Source: Bifidobacterium margollesii
Lineage (GTDB): Bacteria; Actinomycetota; Actinomycetes; Actinomycetales; Bifidobacteriaceae
Direction of reading: 5' to 3'
NCBI RefSeq assembly: GCF_002860355.1
Contig: NZ_NMWU01000029.1
Coordinates: 84,697 to 148,696 of the forward strand
DNA: 64,000 nucleotides
Shown: in pieces, positions 28,475-37,889 of the stretch
Numbering within the stretch: the first letter of the stretch is position 1
Layout of the letters: the number at the start of each line of letters is the position of its first letter
Notes under the pieces: model-generated
The model's input: the letters and a program-made list of their open reading frames with translations, nothing else
Database searches by the model: none
Told to the model about the DNA's origin: nothing
Translations under genes and position numbers: made by a program

Positions 28475-28528
28475 GGCAGACGGAGATTTTCCGGCATCGG
28501 CTTTTCCGGCATCGGGTCTCCGTCTGCC
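28475..28528. repeat. hairpin with an internal direct repeat after the NUDIX gene
   Basis: Arms ggcagacggaga (28475-28486) and tctccgtctgcc (28517-28528) are perfectly complementary. The loop consists of two copies of ttttccggcatcgg (28487-28500, 28502-28515). No T-run follows on the plus strand. Confidence 0.65.
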
Positions 28529-28553
28529 CCGACTGTCACAGGTTCTGACGAGA

Positions 28554-28847
28554 ATGGACGTCATGCCCATTCTCGTTATTGTCATATTGTCCGTTCTCGC
28601 CGTGGTCATCGGCGTGATGCTCGGATCGATGCCCCGGTCGGCCGCCGCCATGGATCGCATGCAGATGGTTGCCGCCGTGATGCTGACCATGGTGTTCATC
28701 GTGATGCTGGCCGTCACCTACGTGCTGCACAGCAGCCTTGCCTCATGGTCGCTGATCGGCTCCGCGCTGGCCGGCTACGGCATCGGCTCTGTTCCTGTGG
28801 TGAACGCCTTTCTCGCCGACCACTGGGACCTGTTCGAACTGCGGTAA
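28554..28847 (+). CDS. small membrane protein, paralogue of the gene at 44186
   Basis: 97 residues from the ATG at 28554, or 94 from 28563. Three hydrophobic segments: MPILVIVILSVLAVVIGVML, MVAAVMLTMVFIVMLAVTYV and IGSALAGYGIGSVPVVNAFL. The tail DHWDLFELR is polar. It aligns end to end with the 108-residue protein at 44186-44512: both have AVIG followed by PR, a central hydrophobic helix, then GYGIG, a Pro, NA and D-LFE / DVFE. The family is otherwise unrecognised. No signal peptide cleavage site. Convergent with the ROK gene, one base apart. Confidence 0.75.
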   Translation: MDVMPILVIVILSVLAVVIGVMLGSMPRSAAAMDRMQMVAAVMLTMVFIVMLAVTYVLHSSLASWSLIGSALAGYGIGSVPVVNAFLADHWDLFELR

Positions 28848-30074
28848 TCAAATCTCCAGATATTCGACCGGATGGTCGACCAGCCGTCGTAGACCGGTGA
28901 GCGCCGCGCCATACAGCGCCGGATGCTCCACGTTGCGGCAGGCCAGCACCTTGATGTCGAGCACATATCGCGCCAGCACCTGAGGGGTGATGCGCATCTT
29001 CAGCCGAGTGCAGATGTCCTCCTGGAATCCCGACCAGAATCCGCCGAGCACGATCGTATCGACGTCGAGGATGTTAATGGCCGAAGCCGCCACCGACGCC
29101 ATGGCGGTAAGCGCCTGATCGATGGCCAGCACCGCCTTGGTGTCGCCTCCTCGCCATCGATCGTACAACTCGTCCACGTATTCGCTGCGGGCTGCTGCGT
29201 CCCCCTGCGCAAGGCCGGCCGTCTTCACCAGTTCGCGTCGGCCCGCATACATCTCCAGACATCCGTTGCGGCCGCATCGGCATTTCGGACCGTTCATCTC
29301 CACCGACACATGCCCCAGCTCCCCGCCGAATCCATGGTCGCCGCGCACCACGTTGCCGGCCCGCACGAAGGCGCTGCCGACGCCGACGTCGGTGGAGATG
29401 TAGAGGAACGAATCGGATGGTCCCAACGCTCCCAGATGATCGGAGCGTTTGGTGGCATAACCGGGGATCTGGGCGATCGCCGCCAGATTGGCTTCGTTGT
29501 CGGCGATGGCGCCGAGACGATCGACCACGGGGAACTGATCAAGCCGCATATTGGACCACCCCAGATTCGGGGCGTTGAGCAGATGCTGGTCCGCGGTGAT
29601 GAGCCCGGGAAGGGCCAGACCCGTACCGACGATGCGATACCCCCGTTCGACGAGATCGGCTTCCACGGGCTTGAGCAATGCGTCAAGGGAGTCGAAGATC
29701 TCATCGGGGTCCACGTCGCCCATCATGCGGGGCACCCAACGCTCATCGATGACATCGCCGGCGAGGTCCACGGCGATGTATCCGTAGCCGTCGGTGTTGA
29801 TCTGCATGCCGAGGCCGGCCCATCTGCCGGATCGGAACGCCAACGGCGTGCTGGGACGGCCGTTCTGCGCTTCGCGCAACGGCTGGATCTGCTCCACCAC
29901 GTCGTTTTTGAGCAGGATTTCCGACAGCAACGACATCGTGGCCTTGGTCAGGCCCGTGCTCTTGGCCAGCTGCGCCCGGCCGAGCGGTGCGGTGGATTGC
30001 ATCAATGCCGAAAGCACCACCGAAAGATTATGATTGCGCAGATCATCCTGATTGATGCTTTTCGAACGCGCCAT
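28848..30074 (-). CDS. xylR: ROK-family transcriptional repressor, XylR-type
   Basis: 408 residues. The N-terminal winged helix is about 15-75 (APLGRAQLAKSTGLTKATMS). The ROK sugar-kinase-like domain follows, with YIAVDLAGDV, ALPGLIT and the zinc motif CRCGRNGCLEMYAG. The latter is the CxCGxxGCxE signature with its preceding GELGHVSVEMNG. ROK repressors of the NagC/XylR class release DNA on binding a sugar. It is divergent from xylulokinase at 30362, with the intergenic region carrying TTAG/CTAA palindromes, so xylose catabolism is the likely target. The gene symbol reflects context, not proof. Confidence 0.85.
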   Translation of the reverse strand: MARSKSINQDDLRNHNLSVVLSALMQSTAPLGRAQLAKSTGLTKATMSLLSEILLKNDVVEQIQPLREAQNGRPSTPLAFRSGRWAGLGMQINTDGYGYIAVDLAGDVIDERWVPRMMGDVDPDEIFDSLDALLKPVEADLVERGYRIVGTGLALPGLITADQHLLNAPNLGWSNMRLDQFPVVDRLGAIADNEANLAAIAQIPGYATKRSDHLGALGPSDSFLYISTDVGVGSAFVRAGNVVRGDHGFGGELGHVSVEMNGPKCRCGRNGCLEMYAGRRELVKTAGLAQGDAAARSEYVDELYDRWRGGDTKAVLAIDQALTAMASVAASAINILDVDTIVLGGFWSGFQEDICTRLKMRITPQVLARYVLDIKVLACRNVEHPALYGAALTGLRRLVDHPVEYLEI

Positions 30075-30156
30075 CGTCCACTCCTCTCACGCCATCCCCA
30101 CATCCGCAGGCCGAACCGTCCGAAGGCAATCCCCGTCGAACTCCGCTTCGGTTCGG

Positions 30157-30262
30157 AATAACGTCTAACTAATTACTTTCCATAGAATACAACACCTTTG
30201 GCGTACGAAGCCTTCGGACGGCAACCGATCATGGCTCCAACACTCCACGGTTAGTTTTTTCA
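30157..30262. promoter_or_regulatory. putative ROK operators in the ROK-xylB intergenic region
   Basis: Two TTAGT-type palindromes: gtctaactaattac near 30163-30176 and ttagttttttcatctaa at 30251-30267. Such TTAG...CTAA half-sites are typical of ROK repressors. The second lies about 95 bp before the xylB start and overlaps likely promoter sequence. Inferred from sequence. Confidence 0.45.
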
Positions 30263-30361
30263 TCTAATAAATGAGTATACTGGAGACATCACATCCATCG
30301 GCGTCGTTGGCGGCATCGTCGCCCCAACGCCATGACATCCAACATCGCAAAAGGAGCCAAT

Positions 30362-31888
30362 ATGACAGCACCTACCGCACCCGTGCTCGTGGCGGGAGTC
30401 GATACCTCCACACAGTCCTGCAAGGTCCGCGTCACCGACGCCACCACCGGCAGACTCGTCCGGTTCGGACAGGCCAAGCACCCCGACGGCACCAGCGTGA
30501 ACCCGGACGCCTGGTGGAAGGCGTTCCTCGAAGCCGCTGAACAGGCCGGCGGTTTGGACGATGTGGCGGCCATCGCCGTGGGAGGCCAACAGCATGGCAT
30601 GGTGCTGCTCGACGCGAACGGCGCGGTGATCCGCGACGCCCTGCTGTGGAACGACACCAGGTCCGCCCCGCAGGCCGCCGATCTGATCCGCGAGCTCGGC
30701 AAGGCCCCCGCCGAAGGAGACGAACCGGCTGGCGACGACGAATCCACGATCGAAGTTCGCGGCAAACAACGCTGGGTGAAGGCCGTAGGCTCCTCCCCCG
30801 TCGCCTCCTACACGCTGACCAAGGTGGCCTGGGTGGCCGAGAACGAGCCCGAAAACGCCGGCCGCATCGCAGCGATCTGCCTGCCGCACGACTGGCTGAG
30901 CTGGCGCATCGCCGGCTTCGGCCCCGTGGCCCCCGGCGAGGACGCCCATCTCGACGCCCTGTTCACCGACCGCTCCGACGCCTCAGGAACCAGCTACTTC
31001 GACGCCGCATCCAACGAATACCGCCTGGATCTGCTCGACATGGCGCTGGGCCGTCACGACGTAATCCTGCCGAACGTGCTCGGACCGGCAGAAACCGCAC
31101 CGGTGAAGGCCGATCCCGCCATCGCAGGCGGCAAGGTGGAAGGCGGATGTCTGATTGCCCCCGGCGGCGGTGACAACGCCATGGCGTCGTTCGGCCTGTC
31201 GATGGGCGTGGGCGATGTGTCGGTGTCGCTTGGCACCTCCGGCGTGGCCGCCGCCATCGCCGAAAATCCGGTGTACGACCTCACCGGCGCCATCAGCGGC
31301 TTCGCCGACTGCACCGGACACTTCCTGCCGCTGGCCTGCACCATCAACGGTTCACGCATTCTCGACGCCGGCCGTCACGCCCTCGACGCGGATTACGATG
31401 AGCTGGCCAAGCTGGCTTTCGCTTCTCAGCCGGGTGCCGGCGGCATCACCCTGATCCCCTATTTCGACGGCGAACGCACCCCGAACCGACCGAACGACAC
31501 GGCTCGTCTGGAAGGACTGACGCTGGAGAACACCACGCGGGAGAATCTGGCCCGCGCCTTCGTGGAGGGATTGCTGTGTTCACAGCGCGACTGCATCGAG
31601 CTGGTGCGCGCGCTCGGCGCCAACATCGATCGTATTCTGCTCATCGGCGGCGGCGCGAAATCCGCGGCCGTTCGCCAGCTCGCCCCCGCCGTGTTCGGCA
31701 TGGACGTGACGTTGCCCGCCACCGACGAATACGTGGCGATCGGAGCGGCCCGTCAGGCCGCGTGGGCACTCGCCGCGCATGCCGACGCCTCGGCCCAGCC
31801 GCCCGCATGGGAGATTTCGATCGAGGGCCGTGAAACCGGAGAGCCCACCCCCGAAGTCTACGAAGCCTACGCCCGCCGCCGCGGCTGA
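30362..31888 (+). CDS. xylB: xylulokinase
   Basis: 508 residues from the ATG at 30362 (aaaggagccaat ribosome binding site). FGGY-kinase fold: VAGVDTSTQSCKVRVTD is the N-terminal phosphate motif. GGQQHGMVLLD and LLWNDTRSAPQA give the xylulose-binding segment with catalytic Asp nearby. The second-domain motif VSVSLGTSGVAAAI and LLIGGGAKSAAVRQL bind ATP. It phosphorylates D-xylulose to xylulose 5-phosphate, which in bifidobacteria enters the phosphoketolase shunt. It ends at a strong shared terminator and pairs functionally with xylA (36463-37809). Confidence 0.96.
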   Translation: MTAPTAPVLVAGVDTSTQSCKVRVTDATTGRLVRFGQAKHPDGTSVNPDAWWKAFLEAAEQAGGLDDVAAIAVGGQQHGMVLLDANGAVIRDALLWNDTRSAPQAADLIRELGKAPAEGDEPAGDDESTIEVRGKQRWVKAVGSSPVASYTLTKVAWVAENEPENAGRIAAICLPHDWLSWRIAGFGPVAPGEDAHLDALFTDRSDASGTSYFDAASNEYRLDLLDMALGRHDVILPNVLGPAETAPVKADPAIAGGKVEGGCLIAPGGGDNAMASFGLSMGVGDVSVSLGTSGVAAAIAENPVYDLTGAISGFADCTGHFLPLACTINGSRILDAGRHALDADYDELAKLAFASQPGAGGITLIPYFDGERTPNRPNDTARLEGLTLENTTRENLARAFVEGLLCSQRDCIELVRALGANIDRILLIGGGAKSAAVRQLAPAVFGMDVTLPATDEYVAIGAARQAAWALAAHADASAQPPAWEISIEGRETGEPTPEVYEAYARRRG

Positions 31889-31915
31889 AACCAAAATCTT
31901 CAGCCGGTCGAAACG

Positions 31916-31954
31916 AAAAGGCCGACCCCATCGCAGTTTCGGGGTCGGCCTTTT
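31916..31954. terminator. bidirectional terminator between xylB and the GH43 gene
   Basis: Ten-bp GC stem ggccgacccc / ggggtcggcc with an 11-nt loop, flanked by AAAA on the left and TTTT on the right. It is functional in principle for both convergent genes. Confidence 0.9.
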
Positions 31955-31975
31955 CAAGCAGTCAGTGCGCAAGAC

Positions 31976-33616
31976 TCATCGATTATCGCCGGGCTGATCG
32001 AACTCTCGGTAGTCGAAGTGGTGGAAGGTGGCCTCCTCGCCGTATCCGGAGACATCCACCGCGGCAAGCCCGACGAATCCTCCGGTGAAGAAGCCTCCGT
32101 AGCGCTGGGCCACATAGTCGTCGGAAAGCACCTTCGCATCGAGCTTCACCGGGATCTCATGCCAATGCTCGCCGTCGAACGAGTATTCGTAGGTGTACCA
32201 TGCCGTGCGCACACGCGTGCGCAGCCACACGTCGACCCCGTCGGGCACTGCGATGGCGTCGTCCTTGAGGAACGAGGTGTAGTCGCCGTTGTCGTTCTGC
32301 GCCACTTCGATCACGCGGACGCGGCGCCTCTCATCGTAGGTGACGAACACCCACGACCAGAACATGTCGCTGTAGTAGTTGGTCAATCCCGCCATGGCCA
32401 TGTAGTGCTTCGGATCGAAGCTCAGCTTCGTCTCGGCGTCGAAGTCGAAGGCCTGCCAGCGACGGGCGACCAGTGACAGTTCGAACAGATTGCACAGTGA
32501 GCCCTGGCCGCGCAGTACAAGTCTGCCGTCTCCGACCTCGCCCATATGCTCGTCGAACGGCACACGCAAAGTGTTCCAGTCCGGGCCGAGCACGTCGTCC
32601 TCGAATTCGTCGTGCTGGCTGTGGTCCTTCGGAGCCCCGGTGAGGATCGCGTCCTTCGGCGCCTCCACGCATCGGGTTCCGGCCCGACCGCCCACCACGT
32701 ACGGCCAGCCGTCGTCATCCCATTCGATCTTCTGGATCGAAGTTTCGCGGCCCAGCGTGCACCACCCCCGAACACCATGGGACGGCTCGATGTCATGCCT
32801 CCACGGGCGCCCGCACAGCGAAGCGTAGTACCACTCTCCCGAAGGCGTGTCCACGAGAGCGCCGTGACCCTGCTTCTGCAGATAGCCGTCGGGCGCATCG
32901 TAGTTGCCGATCAACGGATTGTTCGGCATCACCTCGAACGGCATATCCAGCGAACGCGAACGTGCCACGGACTCCTGATGCTCGTATTGCGTGCCTCCCT
33001 CCGCAGCGAACAGATAATACCAGCCGTTGATCTTGTACAGGTGAGGACCTTCGGTGACCTTCACATCGGTGCCCTCCCACAGGGTCCGTGTGGTCTCGGG
33101 CATGAGCCGCATGGTGTCCACATCGAGTTCGGTGATGGTGATGCCGTCGAAGGCGTGATGGTATTCGCGGTGATCCCAGGTCTGCTGGACGAGGTACTTG
33201 CGTCCGTCGTCGTCATGGAACAGGCTGGCGTCGAAGCCCACACCGTTGAGGCGGATCGGCTCGCTCCACGGCCCTCGGATGTCTTCGGCCGTCACCAGAT
33301 AGTTGGCGCAGTCCTTGAACGCTCCGTTGACGTTCTTCACGTCGGTGAAGATCAGCCAGAACTTCCCGTCGGCCCAAGACAGGTCGGGAGCCCAGATGCC
33401 GCCGGAGGACGGGTTGCCCCGCATGTTGAGCTGTGAAACCCGGTCGAGGGCGGATCCCACGTAGTTCCAGTGGGAGAGGTCCTTTGACTCATGGATACGC
33501 ACGCCGGGCCACCATTCGAAGGTGGAGCTGGCGATGTAGTAGGTGTCTCCCACGCGGATCATCGAGGGATCAGGGTGAAATCCGGGCAGTACCGGATTGG
33601 CGATGGTAATGGTCAT
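31976..33616 (-). CDS. GH43 beta-xylosidase / arabinofuranosidase
   Basis: 546 residues, cytoplasmic (no signal peptide). Five-bladed propeller: LPGFHPDPSMIRVGDTYYIA carries the general-base Asp, VGFDASLFHDDDG the pKa-modulating Asp, and VTEGPHLYKINGWYYLF the catalytic acid Glu. A C-terminal beta-sandwich (about 330-535) with FDFDAETKLSF and GFVGLAAVDVSG resembles the DUF1349/GH43 C2 domain of beta-xylosidases. It splits imported xylo- or arabinoxylo-oligosaccharides into monomers. It lies directly behind the MFS transporter (57 bp gap) and shares its LacI-controlled promoter. The ATG at 33616 has aaggagaatccatc. Confidence 0.93.
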   Translation of the reverse strand: MTITIANPVLPGFHPDPSMIRVGDTYYIASSTFEWWPGVRIHESKDLSHWNYVGSALDRVSQLNMRGNPSSGGIWAPDLSWADGKFWLIFTDVKNVNGAFKDCANYLVTAEDIRGPWSEPIRLNGVGFDASLFHDDDGRKYLVQQTWDHREYHHAFDGITITELDVDTMRLMPETTRTLWEGTDVKVTEGPHLYKINGWYYLFAAEGGTQYEHQESVARSRSLDMPFEVMPNNPLIGNYDAPDGYLQKQGHGALVDTPSGEWYYASLCGRPWRHDIEPSHGVRGWCTLGRETSIQKIEWDDDGWPYVVGGRAGTRCVEAPKDAILTGAPKDHSQHDEFEDDVLGPDWNTLRVPFDEHMGEVGDGRLVLRGQGSLCNLFELSLVARRWQAFDFDAETKLSFDPKHYMAMAGLTNYYSDMFWSWVFVTYDERRRVRVIEVAQNDNGDYTSFLKDDAIAVPDGVDVWLRTRVRTAWYTYEYSFDGEHWHEIPVKLDAKVLSDDYVAQRYGGFFTGGFVGLAAVDVSGYGEEATFHHFDYREFDQPGDNR

Positions 33617-33673
33617 GATGGATTCTCCTTATCGTTGTTCTGTTGCATTGCGGATGATGTTGTCGTCAGCCGG

Positions 33674-34939
33674 CTACTTCACGGAGCGGATCAGGCCGAT
33701 CAGCACCGCGCCGATGCCGGCGATGACCGCGGCGATCGGGAAGATCAGGTGATAGCCGACCGCGTTGATGACCATTGCGGCGATGACGGGACCGAGGATC
33801 TGTCCTCCGGTGTTGGCCAGGTTCAGGATGCCGAGATCCTTGGCGGCGGTGGCGGGATCGGGCAGCACTTCGACGTTCAGTGCCTGATCGACCGCATTGT
33901 AGGCACCGACGCCAATGCCGGCGATGACCGCGTAGACCACGATGGTCCACGGTTCGTTCGAGACGAACGGGATGAACACGCCGATGGCGATCAGCATGGA
34001 GGCTACGATCACCGGGGGCTTGCGTCGGCCGATGCGATCGGAGATCGGGCCGGCGATCAGCGAGACCACAAGGGCTGAGACCATCATGCACATCGAAACG
34101 ATGGATACGTATCGCGATGTGCTGGCGGAATCCTGATTCATGTAATCGGTGAGAATATACAGCTGATATCCCGAAACGGCATAGCAGGAGGACTGCATCA
34201 TGAACTTGCCGAACAGGGCGAGATAGTAGTCACGGGCGCCGTGCATGGGCAGAGAGAAGTGACTGAGCACCATCTCCTTGGTGAACCGCTGCCTCGGCAT
34301 GTTCAGGCTGGACGGCTCGCGCAGCAGCACCGCCGCGACCGGGCCGGAAAGCAGTGTCGCACCGATGAGCACGATGAAGCCGAGATCCACCTTGTCGAGG
34401 AACTGCGCGGCGACGAGCTGACCGCCGTACTGGCCGATGGCCGAACCGAACGCATAGAACGCGGTGAGCGTGCCGCGATGACGCGGAGCCACGCGGTCGG
34501 CCAGGACGGCGATCAGCGGAGCGACGATGGCGTTGAGGAAGAACTGATAGACGCACCAGGCGACGACCAGCACGGCGACGTTGGCGGCCTTCATCACGAC
34601 GACGAGGCTGAGTGCGGATGCGACCGAGCCGACGACGATCCACGGGGATCGGCGTCCCCATCGGGATCTGGTGAGATCGGAGGCCGCGCCGAAGATGATA
34701 TTGGCGAACGTGGCCACGATCATGCCGCTGGTGGCCAGCACCGCGATGATGTTCGTCTTGTTCGCGGCGTCCAGCACCACAACCTTCGCCGGCAGCAGCA
34801 CCGCGTTGATGCCGAGGTATCCCGCCAGCCAGAGTATCACGCCGATGACCAGCGCAGCGCCTATCCGCACCGGCAGTTTCGGCTGATCGTCATCGGTGAC
34901 GAGGGCCTTCCACTCCCCGGTCGTTTCCGATTCGCTCAT
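33674..34939 (-). CDS. MFS sugar transporter of the xyloside locus
   Basis: 421 residues from the ATG at 34939, placed behind a perfect aaggagg ribosome binding site; the in-frame TTG at 34957 is rejected. Twelve hydrophobic segments are visible, with the MFS loop 2-3 motif around GAASDLTRSRWGRRSPW and the symmetric one near GPISDRIGRRKPP. It resembles glycoside/oligosaccharide MFS carriers rather than the GPH family. First gene of a two-gene operon with GH43, under a 27-bp palindromic operator, so the cargo is probably a xyloside or xylo-oligosaccharide; the exact sugar is not visible. Confidence 0.9.
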   Translation of the reverse strand: MSESETTGEWKALVTDDDQPKLPVRIGAALVIGVILWLAGYLGINAVLLPAKVVVLDAANKTNIIAVLATSGMIVATFANIIFGAASDLTRSRWGRRSPWIVVGSVASALSLVVVMKAANVAVLVVAWCVYQFFLNAIVAPLIAVLADRVAPRHRGTLTAFYAFGSAIGQYGGQLVAAQFLDKVDLGFIVLIGATLLSGPVAAVLLREPSSLNMPRQRFTKEMVLSHFSLPMHGARDYYLALFGKFMMQSSCYAVSGYQLYILTDYMNQDSASTSRYVSIVSMCMMVSALVVSLIAGPISDRIGRRKPPVIVASMLIAIGVFIPFVSNEPWTIVVYAVIAGIGVGAYNAVDQALNVEVLPDPATAAKDLGILNLANTGGQILGPVIAAMVINAVGYHLIFPIAAVIAGIGAVLIGLIRSVK

Positions 34940-34985
34940 GGCAACCTCCTTTGGCACACGCCGAAAATTCAGCTCACTTACACAG

Positions 34986-35012
34986 CATGCTTACGAAACT
35001 TTCGTAAGCATG
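34986..35012. promoter_or_regulatory. 27-bp perfect palindromic LacI-family operator (MFS-GH43)
   Basis: Two perfect 13-bp arms around a single central C (34999). The core reads TTACGAAAGTTTCGTAA on the minus strand. It lies 47 bp before the MFS start, where a repressor would block the promoter. The odd symmetry centre and CGAAA half-site fit LacI-family operators. Confidence 0.85.
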
Positions 35013-35250
35013 TCGCACAATAAGCTCTGTCACATCAAGGAAAGATCTTGCAACCACAGACAGATGTTTTTATTTTCAGCGATATCTACATATTTCACTT
35101 TCGAAATTCTATCGAAAACTTATCTTTGTTTTCGATACCAACAACAATAACAATGGTTTATCAAACTGTCAAACAAACTGGCGGCGCTAAGGAAAATCGC
35201 CGTTTCAAAGCAATGTTTTCCGCTTATCCATATTCGGGAACCTCAATTTG

Positions 35251-35267
35251 TTTCGAAAGTTTCGTGA
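35251..35267. promoter_or_regulatory. second LacI-family operator, autoregulatory
   Basis: TTTCGAAAGTTTCGTGA matches the core of the 34986-35012 palindrome at 15 of 17 positions and lies 40 bp before the LacI start codon. Autoregulation is inferred. Confidence 0.7.
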
Positions 35268-35307
35268 TACGATCGATAGCGCGAACGACACGTCCAGAGA
35301 GGAATCA

Positions 35308-36342
35308 ATGAACGGAAAGACTGAACCCGAAGCAGGGAAAACGGAGTCCGTAAGGCTCTCGGACATAGCCCGGTCCACCGGGGTTTCCGTGGCCACGGTA
35401 TCCAAAGTGCTCAACGGCCGCACCGATGTATCGGAGAAGACACGCGGCACCGTGCAGGAGGCCCTTCGCAGGGCCGGTTATACGAAGCGCATCGCAACCG
35501 TCAGAAACCGCAGGATGATCGAGGTGGTGTTCCAGTATCTCGACAGCCTATGGGCGTTCGAAATCCTTCAGGGGGTGCTCTCCGGGGCCCGAGAACATGG
35601 GTTGAGCGTGATCACCACGGAAAGTGGCAGCCGTCAGCATCCGGACTCATCCTGGATCGATGACATGCTACGCCGTCAGCCGATCGGCGTGATACTGATG
35701 TTCTCGAATCTCACCGCATCCGAAAAACGCAAGCTGGAACGGCACCGAATACCCTACGTCACCATCGACCCGGCAGGAGATCCCTCCCCCGATACGATGT
35801 CGGTGCTGGCCGACAATTGGACGGGAGGCGTGCTGGCGACACGCCATCTGCTGTCGTTGGGCCATACACGCATCGGAGTCATCACCGGGCCAGACGAAAT
35901 GATGTGCTCGAAGGCACGACTCGACGGCTTCTCCTCGGCACTTTCCGAACGGGGGCTCAGCCCCGACCCCGATCTGATTCGCAAAGGGGATTTCCGGACC
36001 GAAGACGGATACCACGAGGCGATGTCGATGCTGAAGGACCCACGGACCCGCCCCACCGCCATCTTCGCCTTCAGCGATCTGGAGGCGATGGGCGTATACG
36101 AGGCCGCCCGGCAACTGGACCTGCGCATCCCCGAGGATCTTTCCGTCATCGGTTTCGACGACGTCTCCACCGCGTCGTTCCTCGGTCCTGCGCTGACCAC
36201 CATCCGTCAGCCGCTACAGGACATGGCACGGGCCGCAACGTCGATGATCATCAACGCCAGCAAAGGGGGAAACGTCTCCAGTCCACTGATCATGCCCACC
36301 TCATTGGTGGTCAGGGACAGCACACGCGCGCTCGACCGCTGA
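35308..36342 (+). CDS. LacI-family transcriptional repressor of the xyloside operon
   Basis: 344 residues from the ATG at 35308 (gagaggaa ribosome binding site). The HTH is SVRLSDIARSTGVSVATVSK followed by hinge VLNGRTDVSEKTR. The periplasmic-binding-protein-like core has VIEVVFQYLDS-type start, GVILMFSN, RIGVITGPDEM and FAFSDLEAMGVYEA. It ends with SLVVRDSTR, the usual LacI C-terminus. Divergent from the MFS-GH43 operon, with matching palindromes before both genes. It is therefore the likely local repressor, responding to a xyloside or pentose. The regulator sits between the transporter and xylA. Confidence 0.92.
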   Translation: MNGKTEPEAGKTESVRLSDIARSTGVSVATVSKVLNGRTDVSEKTRGTVQEALRRAGYTKRIATVRNRRMIEVVFQYLDSLWAFEILQGVLSGAREHGLSVITTESGSRQHPDSSWIDDMLRRQPIGVILMFSNLTASEKRKLERHRIPYVTIDPAGDPSPDTMSVLADNWTGGVLATRHLLSLGHTRIGVITGPDEMMCSKARLDGFSSALSERGLSPDPDLIRKGDFRTEDGYHEAMSMLKDPRTRPTAIFAFSDLEAMGVYEAARQLDLRIPEDLSVIGFDDVSTASFLGPALTTIRQPLQDMARAATSMIINASKGGNVSSPLIMPTSLVVRDSTRALDR

Positions 36343-36391
36343 CCCGGATAACCATCCGCCACCGGCGATCCGGCGCGTCCCGGCACCAACG

Positions 36392-36422
36392 AAAAAGGGG
36401 CATCCGATAAATCGGGTGCCCC
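36392..36422 (-). terminator. xylA terminator
   Basis: Eleven-bp stem ggggcatccga / tcgggtgcccc (one G-T pair) with loop taaa. On the minus strand it is followed by TTTTT. It lies 40 bp past the xylA stop and also separates the convergent LacI gene. Confidence 0.88.
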
Positions 36423-36462
36423 GGTGATCATTATGGGAGAACGGTGTTCACACCGTCGTTCA

Positions 36463-37809
36463 TCACGCCTCGGCGAGAGCTTCGACGATGTAGTTGTTGA
36501 TGGTGGCCTTGACGGATTCCAGATGATCGGACTTGGTGGCCGCGATCAGTTCGGACTGCGGCTTGTCCAGCGCGTACTCCTCGAGGGAGGCCAGCGTGGC
36601 GGTGCCGTTCTCGATGGAGGCGCCGATGCCGGTCTCGTAGGAGCTGTAGCGCTCGGCCTGCAGATCCTCGATGTAGTGGTCCTTGTGCATCTTGTCGGCA
36701 ACCAGCAGACCGGCGGCGAAGGAATCCATGCCGGCGATGTGGGAGCGGAACAGGTCCTCGGCGTAGAAGGAGGTACGGCGCGGCTTGGCGTCGAAGTTCA
36801 GGCCGCCGTGGGGGCCGATCGAACCGTTGGCGAGGACCTCCCACATCACGGTGGAGGTCTCGTACAGGTCGGTCGGGAACTCGTCCATGTCCCAGCCGAT
36901 GAGCTTGTCGCCCTGATTGGCGTCGAGGGAGCCGAGCACGCCGGCCTCGCGGGCGGTGCGGATCTCGTGCTGGTAGGTGTGGCCGGCCAGATTGGCGTGG
37001 TTGCCTTCCAGGTTGAGCTTCATGAAGTCGATGTCGTAGGTCTTGAGGAACGCGATGGCGGTGGCGGCATCGAAGTCGTACTGGTGCATCGTCGGCTCCT
37101 TGGCCTTCGGCTCGATCAGGAACTGGGCGTCCAGACCGATCTCCTTGGCGTACTCATGGCACATGTAGAAGAACTTGGCCATGTGCTCCTGCTCACGCTT
37201 CATCTGCGTGTTCCACAGGTTCTCGTAGCCTTCGCGGCCACCCCAGAACACGTAGTTCTCGGCGCCGAGGCGCTTGGCGATTTCCAGGGAGTGCTTCAGC
37301 TGGCCGCCGGCGTAGGCGTAGATGTCGGCGTACGGCGAGGTGGAGGCGCCGGAGACGAAGCGGGGGTTGGTGAACAGGGAGGAGGTGTTCCACAGGAGCT
37401 TGACGCCGGTGGCCTTCATGTTCTCCTCGATCTTGTCGACCACCTTGTCGAGGTTCTTGTTGGTCTCGCGCAGGGTGTCGCCTTCGGGGGCGATGTCGCG
37501 GTCATGGAAGCAGAAGTATTCAACGCCGAGCTTGGTGAAGAACTCGAAGGCGTAGTCCACTTTGGCCAGAGCTTCGTCCTCGGGGTTGGAGTACTTGCCG
37601 TACCACGGACGCTGGGCGGTACCGGTGCCGAACGGGTCGACGAGCTCCTGATCGAAGGTGTGCCACCAAGCGACGCCGAAGCGCAGCCAATCCTTCATCT
37701 TCTTGCCGGCGACGACACGGTCGGCGTCATAGTAGTGGAAGGCAAGACCCTCCTTCGGACCCTTCTCCTTGCCGACGAACGGAATCTTATCGATGTCCCA
37801 CAGTGCCAT
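36463..37809 (-). CDS. xylA: xylose isomerase
   Basis: 448 residues, the longer (class II) xylose isomerase. Motifs: [13 protein letters not shown] with active-site His, [13 protein letters not shown] (catalytic His/Asp), [13 protein letters not shown], and metal ligands in [18 protein letters not shown] and [14 protein letters not shown]. It interconverts D-xylose and D-xylulose. The ATG at 37809 follows aaaggagctctc. It has its own promoter with a palindrome between -35 and -10 and its own terminator, so it is a separate transcription unit of the xylose regulon with xylB. Confidence 0.97.
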   Translation of the reverse strand: MALWDIDKIPFVGKEKGPKEGLAFHYYDADRVVAGKKMKDWLRFGVAWWHTFDQELVDPFGTGTAQRPWYGKYSNPEDEALAKVDYAFEFFTKLGVEYFCFHDRDIAPEGDTLRETNKNLDKVVDKIEENMKATGVKLLWNTSSLFTNPRFVSGASTSPYADIYAYAGGQLKHSLEIAKRLGAENYVFWGGREGYENLWNTQMKREQEHMAKFFYMCHEYAKEIGLDAQFLIEPKAKEPTMHQYDFDAATAIAFLKTYDIDFMKLNLEGNHANLAGHTYQHEIRTAREAGVLGSLDANQGDKLIGWDMDEFPTDLYETSTVMWEVLANGSIGPHGGLNFDAKPRRTSFYAEDLFRSHIAGMDSFAAGLLVADKMHKDHYIEDLQAERYSSYETGIGASIENGTATLASLEEYALDKPQSELIAATKSDHLESVKATINNYIVEALAEA

Positions 37810-37889
37810 GAGAGCTCCTTTGGTCTGTCCCCGGTACGGAATCGGTTATACCGCCGATCAGTCCCATCCGAGGTCTTTTGCGTACACCG

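Larger units (their letters stand above)
34940..35307. other. AT-rich regulatory region between divergent MFS and LacI genes
   Basis: 368 bp without a credible gene and markedly AT-richer than the surroundings, especially 35040-35200. It carries two LacI-type operators (34986-35012, 35251-35267) and further CGAAA/TTTCG half-sites near 35099 and 35133. Both divergent promoters should lie here. Confidence 0.6.
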
